From NCBI GenBank assembly GCA_964023205.1, contig OZ026845.1, positions 11,852,001 through 11,916,000 of the forward strand: 64,000 bases of DNA, given 5' to 3'. This document shows positions 1-11,600 of the stretch, piece after piece; within the stretch, counting starts at the first letter, position 1; each line of letters begins with the position of its first letter. Position numbers and translations under genes: made by a program. The notes beneath the pieces were generated by a model that did not search any database, was not told where the DNA came from, and saw only the letters and a list, made by a program, of their open reading frames with translations. Origin of the DNA: Lutraria lutraria (lineage: Eukaryota > Mollusca > Bivalvia > Venerida > Mactridae).

Positions 1-179
1 TGTTTAGTGTTAAGTACTGAATAAACTATCAGACATCCCAACTACGGAAAGCAGCCTTATGCTACATGGGAGAACTAAGTATTCTCCCAGCAATAAAAAC
101 AAGTCAATAAGGCACTGTTACATCAAAAATAGACATAACCAGTTTGATTCATTCATATACAGCAGGAAAAGTAATTTAC

Positions 180-2130
180 CTCTTGGATAGATGGTTACTG
201 GTGGAATCAAGCCCCTATTAATGTCTTCATCTGAAAGTTCACACAAATACTGGAAAAGAAAAAAGAAAATTATCAAATACATGAAAACCTGTAAGTGGCC
301 ACCTCCGAATAAAGGCCACCCTGTAATTGTGAATAAAGGCCATTCTTTTAAAAAAACATAAACAATTATTTAGAACAAAATGACCTCTGAATAAAGACCA
401 CCTTTCAATAAAGGCCATATTTTGTATTTACCAAGAGTGGCCCTTGTTCACAGATTTGACTGTACATGAAAGGAGATATTAATTTAGATAAGAGTAGAAA
501 GCATAGATTTAATCAAGAGGCCCTAAGAAATACTTTTCAAATATGCTAACAGTGAGACTAGACTCCGAATGCTTAAAAGGTGTTGATTTACCATTTGAAA
601 CATTGCTTTGAGTTCCTCATCACTACGAACTGTAATTTTCTCTCCATCTTCATCAATATCTGCAACACAAAACAATTGTTTTTACTTTGTACTGATATCA
701 ACGTTTGCTTTAGAATGAAGTTATTCACACTTGTGCACACCTGATTCCCGAATTATTAATGAGTTATGTATTGTAGCATTAATATGAATCTCTAACAAAA
801 ATACTTTCATACAAATAACTTTAGCTCAATCATGACAACTGTCTGTGATGTTCAGTACAGTTTCAGTCCATTTGTTCAATAGAATGAAAACCAGGTCTCT
901 ATTTTAGTAAATACAAATTCATGCACATAAATTTGTATTACTTTGATATCAAGTTGTACTCACAATGAAATGCTGTAGTTGTTGTGCCAGGCAGAATATT
1001 TGATATCACTTCCTGAAAATGCAAAACAGAATAATTTTCAGAACTAATTGAAATTAATCTATCAATGTACAAGAAAAAATGAATGAATAATTTGTTAGCT
1101 CAGACATTTTTTAAAATAAACTTGTAACTGGTAGTCATAAAATGTTTAAATAATCAAACTAAAAGCAAGACAAACACAGATCAATGAAGATGAACAAACA
1201 TTATGCTAAATAAGAAAATACATATATCTAGATGAAGGTACCGAGTATTGGATCTTTACTTGCGGACCATCTAAATTCTAAAAAGACTGCCTGTTTGTGA
1301 CATTGACTGATTGAGACAGTCACATTGCCATTTATCAAGTACATTGTCTTGAGGATTGCCTGTCCAACAAAGGTATGGATTTGCAACAAAATACCCATGC
1401 AGATAATTATAAGGCTTTGATCTGTGAATAGTGTGATAAACTCAGTCAAAACTAGGGCTGTGGATCATTGGGCAAGTGGCGATCCAATCCAGTCGACAAT
1501 TCAACACTTATGATCCACAAATCGAATCACGAATCTTCTGTTATCAAGTTACCATCTAAAACTTTGACATTCGCAGCTGTTAAAGCACGAGATTTTGAAC
1601 CTTGACAGGTGTTATCTTCCAATTACAGTATGAATAAACTAAATAATAGAGATTCTGTGATATATAGGTGGATAATTGGGGTGGGGATGAATGTTAAAAC
1701 ATGAAAATATTCTATCAAGTCCAATAGATCAAGTCTTGTAGGATACAACATATACAATTTGACAACCCATCTCCTCAAGAATTGCATTTCAAAGACAAGA
1801 AGCGATTTTGCTCACAATATGATATAAACTCAAATTCAATGCAGGTTCAACTTTAATTTAGTTTAAAGCAAGTTTGGAAAAATTTGGTCTTCACCAGAGA
1901 CTGAACCTAGGACCCTTAGCAGCAGTGTAGGTGACAATTAAACCACGTCGCTAAACAGTTAACTCAACAGCAAGGCTGTTGAAAGTGGTCATATTCCTAA
2001 CCCTAACCCATAGCTCACTGAAACTTACAAGAGTTCTTAGGAATGTAATTTCTTCCGGATGGACCATCCAATCAATAGCTTGGTCATTCTCAGTTTTAAT
2101 TCGAAGCGTAAACTGAGGGCTTTGGTTCAT
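180..2130 (-). CDS. MAP2K5: MAP2K5 (MEK5) dual-specificity MAP kinase kinase, 5' part: PB1 domain exons 1-4
   Basis: Four spliced exons: 2029-2130, 964-1012, 592-659 and 180-249. Phases run 0, 1, 0, 1 and every junction is GT-AG. They encode 96 complete codons beginning MNQSPQFTLRIK. The reading RIKTENDQAIDWMVHPEE, then a TTTTAFHYIDEDGEKITVRS-type stretch with SDEELKAMF, and finally PPVTIYPR follows the MEK5 N-terminus closely. This is the PB1 domain, whose acidic loop (IDEDGEK then SDEEL) is known to bind MEKK2/MEKK3 and help dock ERK5. MEK5 phosphorylates ERK5 in the cytoplasm. The kinase domain must lie beyond position 1. The start is the only ATG that opens this frame before the conserved RIK strand. 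The gene is transcribed in the same direction as the HDAC10 gene upstream of it. Intron 3 to 4 carries a MITE copy. Other PB1 proteins fit less well because the PPVTIYPR ending is typical of MEK5. Confidence 0.9.
284..466 (-). repeat. MITE family A, copy 1 (ends CAGTCAAAC...)
   Basis: This short imperfectly palindromic element lies in a MEK5 intron. It carries repeated AATAAAGGCCA blocks facing each other and ends in TTTGACTGTA at the right. Five more diverged copies are in the window: 16735-16918, 26828-26990, 46349-46495, 53130-53312 and 55353-55532, in both orientations. All share the terminal CAGTCAAAC(C/A)TGTG and internal (T)GAATAAAGG(C/T)CA motifs. No coding potential is seen. Confidence 0.65.
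1870..1990 (-). repeat. Possible tRNA-derived SINE fragment
   Basis: Read on the minus strand, the segment contains a box B-like stretch, GGTCCTAGGTTCAGTCTCTG, preceded by a tRNA-like head region. It lies in MEK5 intron 1. Cloverleaf pairing is poor, so a functional tRNA is unlikely. A decayed SINE head is the simplest reading, with low certainty. Confidence 0.3.
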
Positions 2131-2300
2131 TATACATATAAGAACTTGTCTGTCTGATTTTACGGAAGCAAAATCAACATTTCAATTTCTGATGGTTAAT
2201 CACTATGGGCGCGGCCATTACAGTCGATACTAAATCCCGTTCGGCCAGGCTAACGACGACCACTCACCGTTCCGGTCGTATACCGTCGACGTCAATTTTG
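2131..2300 (-). promoter_or_regulatory. Probable MEK5 5' leader and promoter region
   Basis: Directly upstream of the MEK5 start codon, positions 2205-2290 are rich in CpG and far more GC-rich than the surroundings. On the minus strand they include AATGGCCGCGCCC, which resembles a YY1-type initiator-proximal site. No TATA box stands out. The assignment rests on position and composition only. Confidence 0.35.
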
Positions 2301-2768
2301 TATCAGACAATTAATAATACTATATATAATTACTGGTTTGTTGCAGTTGAAACATTTCTTAAGATTATATACGTATTTAAGTCCAATTGGTCTTGTCCTG
2401 ATGGATGTAAAAAGGAACTGGTTTTTATCTCTTCTTTTTTTAAAACTTACTTTCATTCTATATTTGCTACGTTTCTTAACCAGAACTCACCTCTTTCTTT
2501 TACTATTTCTTTTTTGATAGTATTTATTATTCTTCCTTCTTGCGCACTGTCGAATAAATGTCAAGTCTGACAGTTTGACGTCATGATGTAGATGCAATGA
2601 ATTCCAATCTTCATTAAAATAGGGACAGATAATAAAGAAATGAATTTTCAGTTTGCCTTATTGTGTATAGATAACCCATAACAATCACCAAATGCATACA
2701 ATTTTTTCAGTTTGAGATAACAGCTGAAACAAGGATGGTAGGTATTTATAAGTGTCAGTAGTGTTCCG

Positions 2769-2874
2769 TTAAAGTCCCATAAGCATATACATTTTTTTTT
2801 TCATATATTTTTTATTGCAAAAAGCAAGGACTTGTATGTATATAAGTCTTTGCAAAAAGCTAATGGGACTTTAA
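2769..2874. mobile_element. MITE family D, copy 1, with a nested 25-bp palindrome
   Basis: Inverted ends TTAAAGTCCCATAAGC (2769-2784) and its near-perfect complement (2859-2874) flank a T-rich core. A second copy lies at 10310-10655 with the same ends and the same internal ATTGCAAAAAGC. Copy 1 is interrupted at 2826-2850 by the palindrome-like AAGGACTTGTATGTATATAA plus GTCTT, and TGCAAAAAGC is duplicated on both sides (2816-2825 and 2851-2860). Copy 2 has a single TGCAAAAAGC at the same site. Confidence 0.6.
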
Positions 2875-3152
2875 AAAGTGTGAACAACCGAATAAACCCA
2901 GGGTAATTACAAGTTATTCTTAAATTTGGCAAACAGACTCAATAATTTATATTAATCATATAATAATTATACGTAGCCAGGTCATATTTTGGATAGTACA
3001 ATGTATGTTGGTTTTCTGTTCTTTCTTAGTGTTGTTCTCTTTTTGTTAGTTTTTTATCTTTATGGTTATATGTTTTGATTATTCCCCTTGAGTGTTTTGC
3101 AGGCAGGTTTTTTTGAGACAGTTGCCGTTCACCTTTCGTATAGACTCTAACC

Positions 3153-3179
3153 AAGGACTTATGTATGTATATAAGTCCT
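3153..3179. repeat. Palindromic mini-insertion, copy B
   Basis: AAGGACTTATGTATGTATAT followed by AAGTCCT is a near-perfect palindrome, related to 2826-2850 and 26593-26628. The direct repeat CTCTAAC flanks it at 3145-3151 and 3186-3192. Confidence 0.45.
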
Positions 3180-3430
3180 AGCTTGCTCTAACAGATGGCC
3201 GTTAGAAGGTTGGGCTACTGGAAACCAGGAACATTTTTTGTAAGCTCAAGGTGGATTATTTTAGGCCTAAGTAAAATAAAATTGTTTGTATGCCTCTTAA
3301 TTCTGACCAAAATCACAATTTTTCATTTTTCAAATAGAGTGTAGGGGCACTTACAACAGGAAGGTGTTTTATTATGACATACATCAAATACATCCAGGAC
3401 TCATTCCAGCTATAAATCAACACATTAAGA

Positions 3431-4877
3431 AACAAGAGGGCCATGATGGCCCTATAAATGCTCACCAGGAAAAAAGGTCATTTGGAGATGAACATTGTTA
3501 AAATATTTCTAAACGAGTCCAAGTAAAATCAAGTGACCCTAAGGTCAGGGCCAATTTTGACCCCGGGGCCATGATATAGACAAATTTGGAAGAGGTCTGC
3601 TAGACAATACTACATACAAAATATCTTAACTCTAGGCCTTGTGGTTTCGGAGAAGATTTTTTAAATTTTCCTATATAAGTCTATATAAATCAAGTGACGC
3701 CCGGGCGGGCCAATTTTGACCCTAAAGCAATAATTTGAACAAACTTGGTAGAGGTCTACTATACAATGCTACATACCAAATATCTTAGCTCTAGGCCTTG
3801 TGGTTTAGGAGAAGAAGATTTTTCAAATTTTCCCATATAAAATAGAATAAACCCCAGGACAGGGCCAATTTTGACCCCGGGGCCATAATTTGAACAAACT
3901 TGGTAGAGGTCCACTAGACTATACTATATGACAAATATCTTAGCTCTACACCATGCAGTTTCAGAGAAGAAGATTTTTTAAATTTTCCTATGTAAGTCTA
4001 TATAAATCAAGTGACCCCCGGGGCGGGGCCAATTTTGACCCTAGGGCAATAATTTGAACAAACTTTGTAGAGGTCCACTAGACAATGTTATATGCCAAAT
4101 ATCTTAGCTCTAGGCCTTGCGGTTTCGGAGAAGAAGATTTTTCAAATTTTCCTATAAAAAATAGAATAAACCCCAGGACAGGGCCAATTTTGACCCTAGG
4201 GCCATAATTTGAACAAACTTTGTAGAGGTCCACTAGACAATGCAATATACCAAATATCTAGGTTCTAGGCCTTGCGGTTTCGGAGAAGAAGATTTTTTAA
4301 ATTTTCCAATATAAGTCTATATAAATCAAGTGACCCCCGGGGCGGGGCCAATTTTTACCCTAGGGCAATAATTTGAACAAACTTGGTAGAGGTCCACTAG
4401 ACTATGCTACACACCAAATATCAAAGCTCTAGGTATTATAGTTTTCGACAAGAAGATTTTTTAAATTTCCTATATAAGTCTATGTAAAATCAAGTTACCC
4501 CCGGGGCGGAGCCAATTTTGACCCCAGGGGAATAATTTGAACAAACTTTGTAGAGTTCCATTAGACAATGCTACATACCAAATATCTCAGCTCTAGGCCC
4601 TGTGGTTTTGGACAAGAAGATTTTTTAAGTTTTTTCTATTTGTTGCCATAGCAACCAGAGTTTTTAATGAAATTTAATTTTTTGAACAACTTTGAAAGGG
4701 GACCACCCAAGGATCATTTCAGCAAAGTTTGGTTGCAATCGGAATAGTGGTGAAGGAGGAGATGTTGTTTTAAGTAAATATTGACGCCACTTCACGACGA
4801 ACACCGCACGACGCACGATGGACGCAGGGCGATCACAAAAGCTCACCCTGAGCACATTCGTGCTCTGGTGAGCTAAA
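3431..4877 (+). mobile_element. Helentron-like non-autonomous element with a ~160-bp tandem core
   Basis: The element opens with AGAGGGCCATGATGGCCCT and CTCACCAGG and closes with a hairpin at 4840-4874 (AGCTCACC...GAGCAC, loop ATTC, GTGCTCTGGTGAGCT) followed by CTAA. Between them are seven tandem units marked by CCAATTTTGACC or a close variant at 3551, 3710, 3865, 4029, 4194, 4348 and 4512, a period of 154-165 bp. Short ends matching a 3' hairpin, plus a central tandem core, are known for Helentron-related elements, including the oyster pearl family. No transposase is seen here. It lies between MEK5 and the 3' end of HDAC10. The class is inferred from structure. Confidence 0.6.
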
Positions 4878-5008
4878 AACAGTAAAACATAGTGTCCCTT
4901 GGGTCATTTATTACAGAAAAATTTATGGTGCAAATATAAAAAATAAACACGCATTGAAATTATAACAATAATAGAAAGCAAGAAAACACTAAACTATGTG
5001 TGCAAAGT

Positions 5009-5186
5009 ACAGTACAACCTCTCCAGCGTGGCCCTCTTGAGCAACAACCTCCCTTCAGCAACACCATATTTTTTGCCCACTGCACAATTTAACAATTAAT
5101 TCAACCTCTCTAGAGCAACAACCTCTCAACAACAACATAATTTGGCTAATCCCAAAGGGTGTTGCTTTGGAGAGGTTGCACTGTAT
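5009..5186. mobile_element. MITE family B, copy 1
   Basis: The element starts ACAGTACAACCTCTCCAG and ends with the inverted counterpart GGAGAGGTTGCACTGTA, with internal GAGCAACAACCTC blocks. A second copy with the same ends and the shared CCCAAAGGGTGTTGCTTTGG lies at 26256-26398. It has no open reading frame and lies 3' of the HDAC10 stop codon, possibly inside its 3' UTR. Confidence 0.6.
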
Positions 5187-5697
5187 TTGAAAATTACCAG
5201 AAAATCTAACAGAATAGAATACGATCTAGAATAGTTTTTTCCTGTAGATTTAAACCTGTGAAAACACAGATTTGAATGTATTTAAATTCAATTCTACACC
5301 ATGTTATCAGATCAATTCATTAGTACAAGTACATACAAGTGCATCTATCAGTAAATCATACATTTTGTTAACAGTGAGAAAAGAAAATACCATAAAAATC
5401 TTATATATATTATTCTTCATGTCACAAAACACAATACTAAAGTTATAATGCGATAATATGTCACAAATATATTACCTAAGTATGCACATTGTCAAAACTT
5501 AATGATTGTATTGTTATATCGTGTTATAGGCTGGTGGCCTGAATCATGAATGAATAGTTGTATTGAACGAAAAATAAGTCATGTACAATATTTATAACTT
5601 GTAGCCATAATTTTCCTATTCACACATAACTGCGATATTCACAGCATCAAAGCCATTAATTAAATTTTCAATCAATTATTCCACAATACAACCTTCA

Positions 5698-8600
5698 TCA
5701 AGTAGTGTTGTTGATATCTTTAAACCTGTCAAGCTGAACTGTGGTTGGTATCTTCTCTGAAAAATAAGGATTCACAAATATGTAAAATAGTTATATGGCT
5801 GTGAAAACAAAATTTGATAAAATATAACACCTGGTCCAATACATGATTTGTACTTTCTGGAATTTGTAAAATTGAATAAAATGCAGACTTTCGTCCAGTG
5901 CTTAATTCTAAAGTTGATGTTATTCATGATTCAAAACCAAAATAAACATCCTGTTAGTCACTTTGGATTTCTTTTCTTATATGTTTTATGTTGATTATAA
6001 TTGCCAATTATTCATGTATGCGATTTCATTTGAGGCAAAGTATAAGGTAGTGCCTATCCGATAAGCCTAAACCCCCTGCGGCTTTCTATTCCTAAGGAAG
6101 ATAGTGTTTTTTTATGTGTTTCTGTATGTCAGGTGGGTTTTGGGGTTGGGTGGGTTTTGGGTGGGTAGGTTTTGGATAGGGTGGCTTTTCGGGCAGTGGG
6201 ATTTGGGTGGGCTGTTACTTTGGGAAGGGTGTATTGTTTTCTATGTGGTTGTTTCAGGGAATCCTTTCTTTTCAATCCATATTCTTACCTCTGAATTTCA
6301 GACAAGACCAAAACTGTTTCTGCACATCCAATACTTTCTTGATGTCTAAAATGCCCCTGTGAAACAGTATTAGAAGAACACAAATTAATAAGTATACAAC
6401 AACTATCACTATTTCTTGTTCTAAAACTTTTAAGCTATTAAAAATTTTCTTCTCTAATTTGTCGGTGACATAATTTCTGATGATGAAAATCACCTTTCAA
6501 CTTCAAAAATCAATCTTCTATCTATCACAAAGATTTTAGATGGAAAATTCTTTGAACAATGTCTAATTTCTTCTCAATGTCTGTTCTAGTTTACATAACA
6601 CTTGGAAAGCTTGATTTCATATTAAAAAATTGTATCAATCTTTACTTTTCACTTGGTATTGATGAATTTATTGACTTCACACTGTTACCATGTAAGACAG
6701 ACACACACTCACACAAACAGGCTGCTGTAGATTCACCACCATAACCACCCTATAAACAACATACTTATGAAACAACACCATCATAATAAATCGAAATTAA
6801 ACAAATTAAACTACATTGTAGTTTCAAATTTAATCACAGAATATTTGTTAAGTATGTCAAATATGCTTTAGATCTCTTAATTGTGAGAATTCAGAAATAT
6901 CTTAGTCTATTGTTCTCCTATAAATCTGCCAAATGCTTATGATCATAAAAAATATAATTATAAATATTTAATTTGTATTTTTTTACATGACTGTTAGTTG
7001 ACAAGAAACAAACACCGAGTAGATCTATGTTCAATCATTCTTTTCAGTCCTGAGTTTACATCAATTAATTAAAATTCAATTTGAAAAAAATGGCCATAAT
7101 GTACATACGTAAGTTTTTTCACAAGCAATAAATGATAAAAAAAGTAAATCCATTTCTAATTTATATAATACATGTTCTATTGTATCTAAATTAGTTCTAA
7201 TGAAAGAGAACAGTTTACCTCTAAAGACAAAATGATTTTACCATTGACCAAAGTTTTCAACATTTGGGTTAAATCTCCAAAACATTGAGGAGTAACTTGA
7301 TATGTACCCTGAAAAAGTAGCGTAAACAGCAATTTTCACACTTAATTCATAAAAAACAATCATATTTTTGGTTACTGGACAAAAAAATTAGAATAGGTAA
7401 AAGAAATTTATTTTTTTCTGAGTACATTTTGTGAGAAAATATGGTAGGATTCATCTCAAAATACTTTCATACTTTGACCTTTGCTGTCAGAATCTTAACA
7501 CTGTTGTTTTACCAATCTGTTCTAAAATACCGAGTGATGGAAAAACTATTAAAATTTTAACTAATAGTTCAAAAGTCATTGATAACCTTTATATGTAAAT
7601 ATTGAACATCATTTAGAAAGAGACGCATGTATATGTTACAAAATTTCTGAAATTGATAGAAAAATGAATAACTATTCATGATTTCATTTTTTTTTCATTA
7701 TTACTATGTCTGATTCTTGTACCTTCATGAAATCTTATTACTTACCAATTCATCTTCAACACAAGCATCAAAGCCTGCAGCTACAAGGATAATATCTGGT
7801 CCATACTATAAATAAATACACAATGATATACATAAAATGTCTATATTGAACATGCTTATGCAAAATAATCAATTCCAGGGAAGTAACTCATAGAGGTAAT
7901 CAAACAATAATTAAGGGAGGAAATTCATAATCCATCAAAGACAGAAAAAATATAATTCAAACTAATAATTTGATTCATGATAGGGAAGATTCATCTAAGT
8001 ACAAAACATAAAAATTCAAGGGAGTTAATATAAAATAAAATCAAGGGAAGTAACTCACTAACACATTTATTCATCTGTTTTGAAACAGATATTTCAGATA
8101 TCAAAAGTCCATGATAAAAATGAATTCTCAAAGAGTCAGAAGTTGAAAAGAACACTTTATTTTCTAGTGCTAAGATAAAAACTAGTAACATCCAATGATA
8201 ATACCTGATAAGCAATGGGCAGGACAACTTGTTGGAATGCCGATATATAATCTCCATCACTTCGTACACCCTGAAATAAATCACAATATTTTATAAAGAA
8301 GCCAATGTTTAACTACAATGAGAGTCAAATGATCAAACTGAAATATACATGTACATAGATAATCTTTTTTTTTAAAACCAGCCCAAAAATAAGACTTAGT
8401 AGTCACTTAGCTTCAGATTTGGTCACCAAGTCCGCATAAATCACTGCTGATCTGGTAAAAAGGGAAGAGTCATCAGACCAATGGTCTGGTGAAATTTTCA
8501 GCTGATATATCATCTAAAATGCATAATGGCATACCCAAAACTGATGTTTTACATGTTATTGATAAGTTTCCATCAATTATTATAACACCATCATACAAAA

Positions 8601-11600
8601 CATAAATACGTAAATAAATATTCTTTGATAAATGTTGTAGAAACAAAATTTGAGCATGCATGGATTAACATTGATCTGGTCCAGTAAAAGTTCATTTGGT
8701 CTGGTAAAATTACTCCTTTACAAGACCGAATGTCCAGTGCTTAAAAGTTATTCGTGAAGACTGCTGAAGACTGTTTTCAATATTAAGTTGAAACATAGAA
8801 GAAATGTTGAATACTGGTCCAAAACAAGTAATTGTTACAATGAAGTGATCCCTATGTAAGGTTTAGCTGAATATAACCTGAGCAATCTATTGATATACCA
8901 TCCTGTACTTTACCCACTGAAATGAACTGGATTAGAATAAGTAAGTGATATACTTAGCGCTAGTTTATGTATCATGAAGAACTTACATTATTCCAGGAAA
9001 CGTTGACATTAAATCCCTGACCATCCCCTTCACCCGTCTGTAAATGTGACCCTGCCTTGCCACCAGGGAAATATTCACCATCATCATAACGATGTAATGA
9101 GACATACAACACTCTGTCAACATGATAAATATTAACAAAATCAATACTAAAACAATAGGGTTATAATTTGATGATTATTATATTACATTACTCAGCAGAT
9201 TTATCAAAATTATTCCAAACTATACATGGTGGTCAGTAAACCTAAGCTCCCTAGATACCAAACTAGTGCTCACGATTCCTGTCACTTTATTCAACCTTTG
9301 GTAGGTTGACAAACAAACAAACATGACACAGTCCCGAGATATGTAAACAATAAAAGAAATTGAATATGCCGCGAGCAGTGCCAACGCTTGTCACTTCAAT
9401 TCACGCTTCAGTGAGATCTATACACATATGAAGTTTCATATTGCTACCTCTTATAGTTTCCGAGTTATGAGTTACATTAAAGTTTTTGCACAGACACAGA
9501 AACAGACATCGAAAACGACACAGAGATCGCAATAATTAAAAATGAGAAGGATATGACAAAGTAAAACAGCTAAAAACTGAGCACAACTCCACTAAGCCTT
9601 AGACCATTAGTCAGTAATCATGTATGGTTTATGTGAGGTTCCAATAATAAGAGCATAATAAGACTTATTAATGCATTACCTTGGATTGTTATAGAATAAA
9701 TTCTGAATCCCGTTGCCATGATGTAAATCCCAGTCAACAATTAGTAACCTGTAAATAACAGTAAATAGTGAAATATAATAAATCCCTGTTAAATGAAGAT
9801 AACATACAATTAACATTGCAATATTCAAATTACTATACTTCAATGAAATCCATAATTACTAGTTTTTAAAGTGGAAACAGTTCAACCCCTTAACCAAGAT
9901 TTCTTCTTCTGTCAAATTACCAGCACAAAATATATGGCATATCTTTCTAATAGTGTTAAAGTTCAAACTTTCTGGAGATATGATAATACAGCGCAACAAA
10001 CCATTTATCCAGGTAGCCATTTGCATAATGAAGACAATAAGAACAGCTTACACCACAATCTTACTTTAACACATTAGTATAGAACTAAGGTACATGTATA
10101 TCAAAATGCTAGAAATATCAGTTAACAAAATCCTTCAAATAAAGACCACTACATGAATGAAAAGCCCTTTCTTAGAACATGCACACCTACACCACATAAG
10201 CATGCCCTCTCATATCCATGCCCGTATAAACCGACTCATATACATAAACCCCCCACACACATAGTTATACCGGTAATCATTTTTTTAAATAAGCCATTTC
10301 ATCCTCTGGTTAAAGTCACATAAGCTTATAAATTTATCAGACATAATAGTTTCAATTTGTCCTATAACAGAGGAATCCGGGTGTTTTCCTCCAGTGCATA
10401 CTTTATAGCAAGAAAAAATGTTTCCGAAACCACTATCGTATTTTTTTCAATATCATTGAAAAAAAAAATTATAGAACAGCTGTGTTTTCCAGCAGTCATA
10501 TTATGCACATGTCATAAAGTAATGTCATGCGAAATGAGTGTTTTTAGAAGAAATAGGGCTCGTTTCGTCAGTAATTATTATCTTGGGATAATATCAGCAA
10601 TAATTGCTTGTTTTTTGCATATATTTTTTTATTGCAAAAAGCTTATAGGACTTAAATTGTATGTTAATAGTTAATCCTCAAGTAAATTGTTTCCCCATTA
10701 TTTGCTGAAGTTCACAGGCTTTACAGCACGTCTAGGTGACTTTCTGCAAGGAATACTAACATAATGTAAACATAGCACTTACTTTTTTTCAGGATACTTC
10801 TGTTGTATATATTTTCCAGCAATCCCCACATTATTAAATATACAAAATCCAAGTCCACCGTTTACCTCAGCATGATGACCTGGTGGACTTTAATACAAAT
10901 AACAAAATACATACTGGTAATGGTATTTAAAACTGGTTTCAGATTTAGTACTTTTTTAATTATTATAATAACAGAGTTAAGTATATAATTTCTTAACATA
11001 TCAGCAGTACATTTTTACTTTTGTATAACCTGAAAAGTGATTTTTTGTGGGGTTGATTGTTGGGTACTTTTAACCATCCTGATCAAAATTTGACAGTAAA
11101 ATTTAATAACATCTGTATAGCAAACTCAGATACATTGACATAGAAAAATCAGATACAGTGAAATTTTTATTTTCCACAAATAAGCCCCTCTATGTATCAT
11201 TGTATTGTTATATGTGAAATATGGATGTAATGAAGAAGGAGCCTCAGAAGTTCACAATATCAGTGTTCTACAGTCATAGTAGGAAGCAAACAAGAACAAT
11301 TTTTTTCAGCACACAAAATAAATCATTGTCAAATTTTATAAGAACATACTCATGCAGAGTACTAGTACTTACCGTATCACGGCAACACCACTCTGTGACT
11401 GAAAATATACAAGAAACATGAATGAAAAATAACACACGTCAGGTACATTTAGTACATAATCTCATACTTTTTCTTCTAGAGTACAACATAAGATGTTTTA
11501 AGTCTTAGAATAAAGAATGATTTGCCAGACTACAATTAATGTTCCTGTCAAGACAAAACTCAGAATAGTGATATATTTACGGTGCCATAGATCAAACTCA

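Noticed and set aside
2205..2570. 121-codon plus-strand frame
   Set aside because: It overlaps the MEK5 upstream region on the other strand, has no recognisable domain, and its composition is that of intergenic AT-rich DNA.
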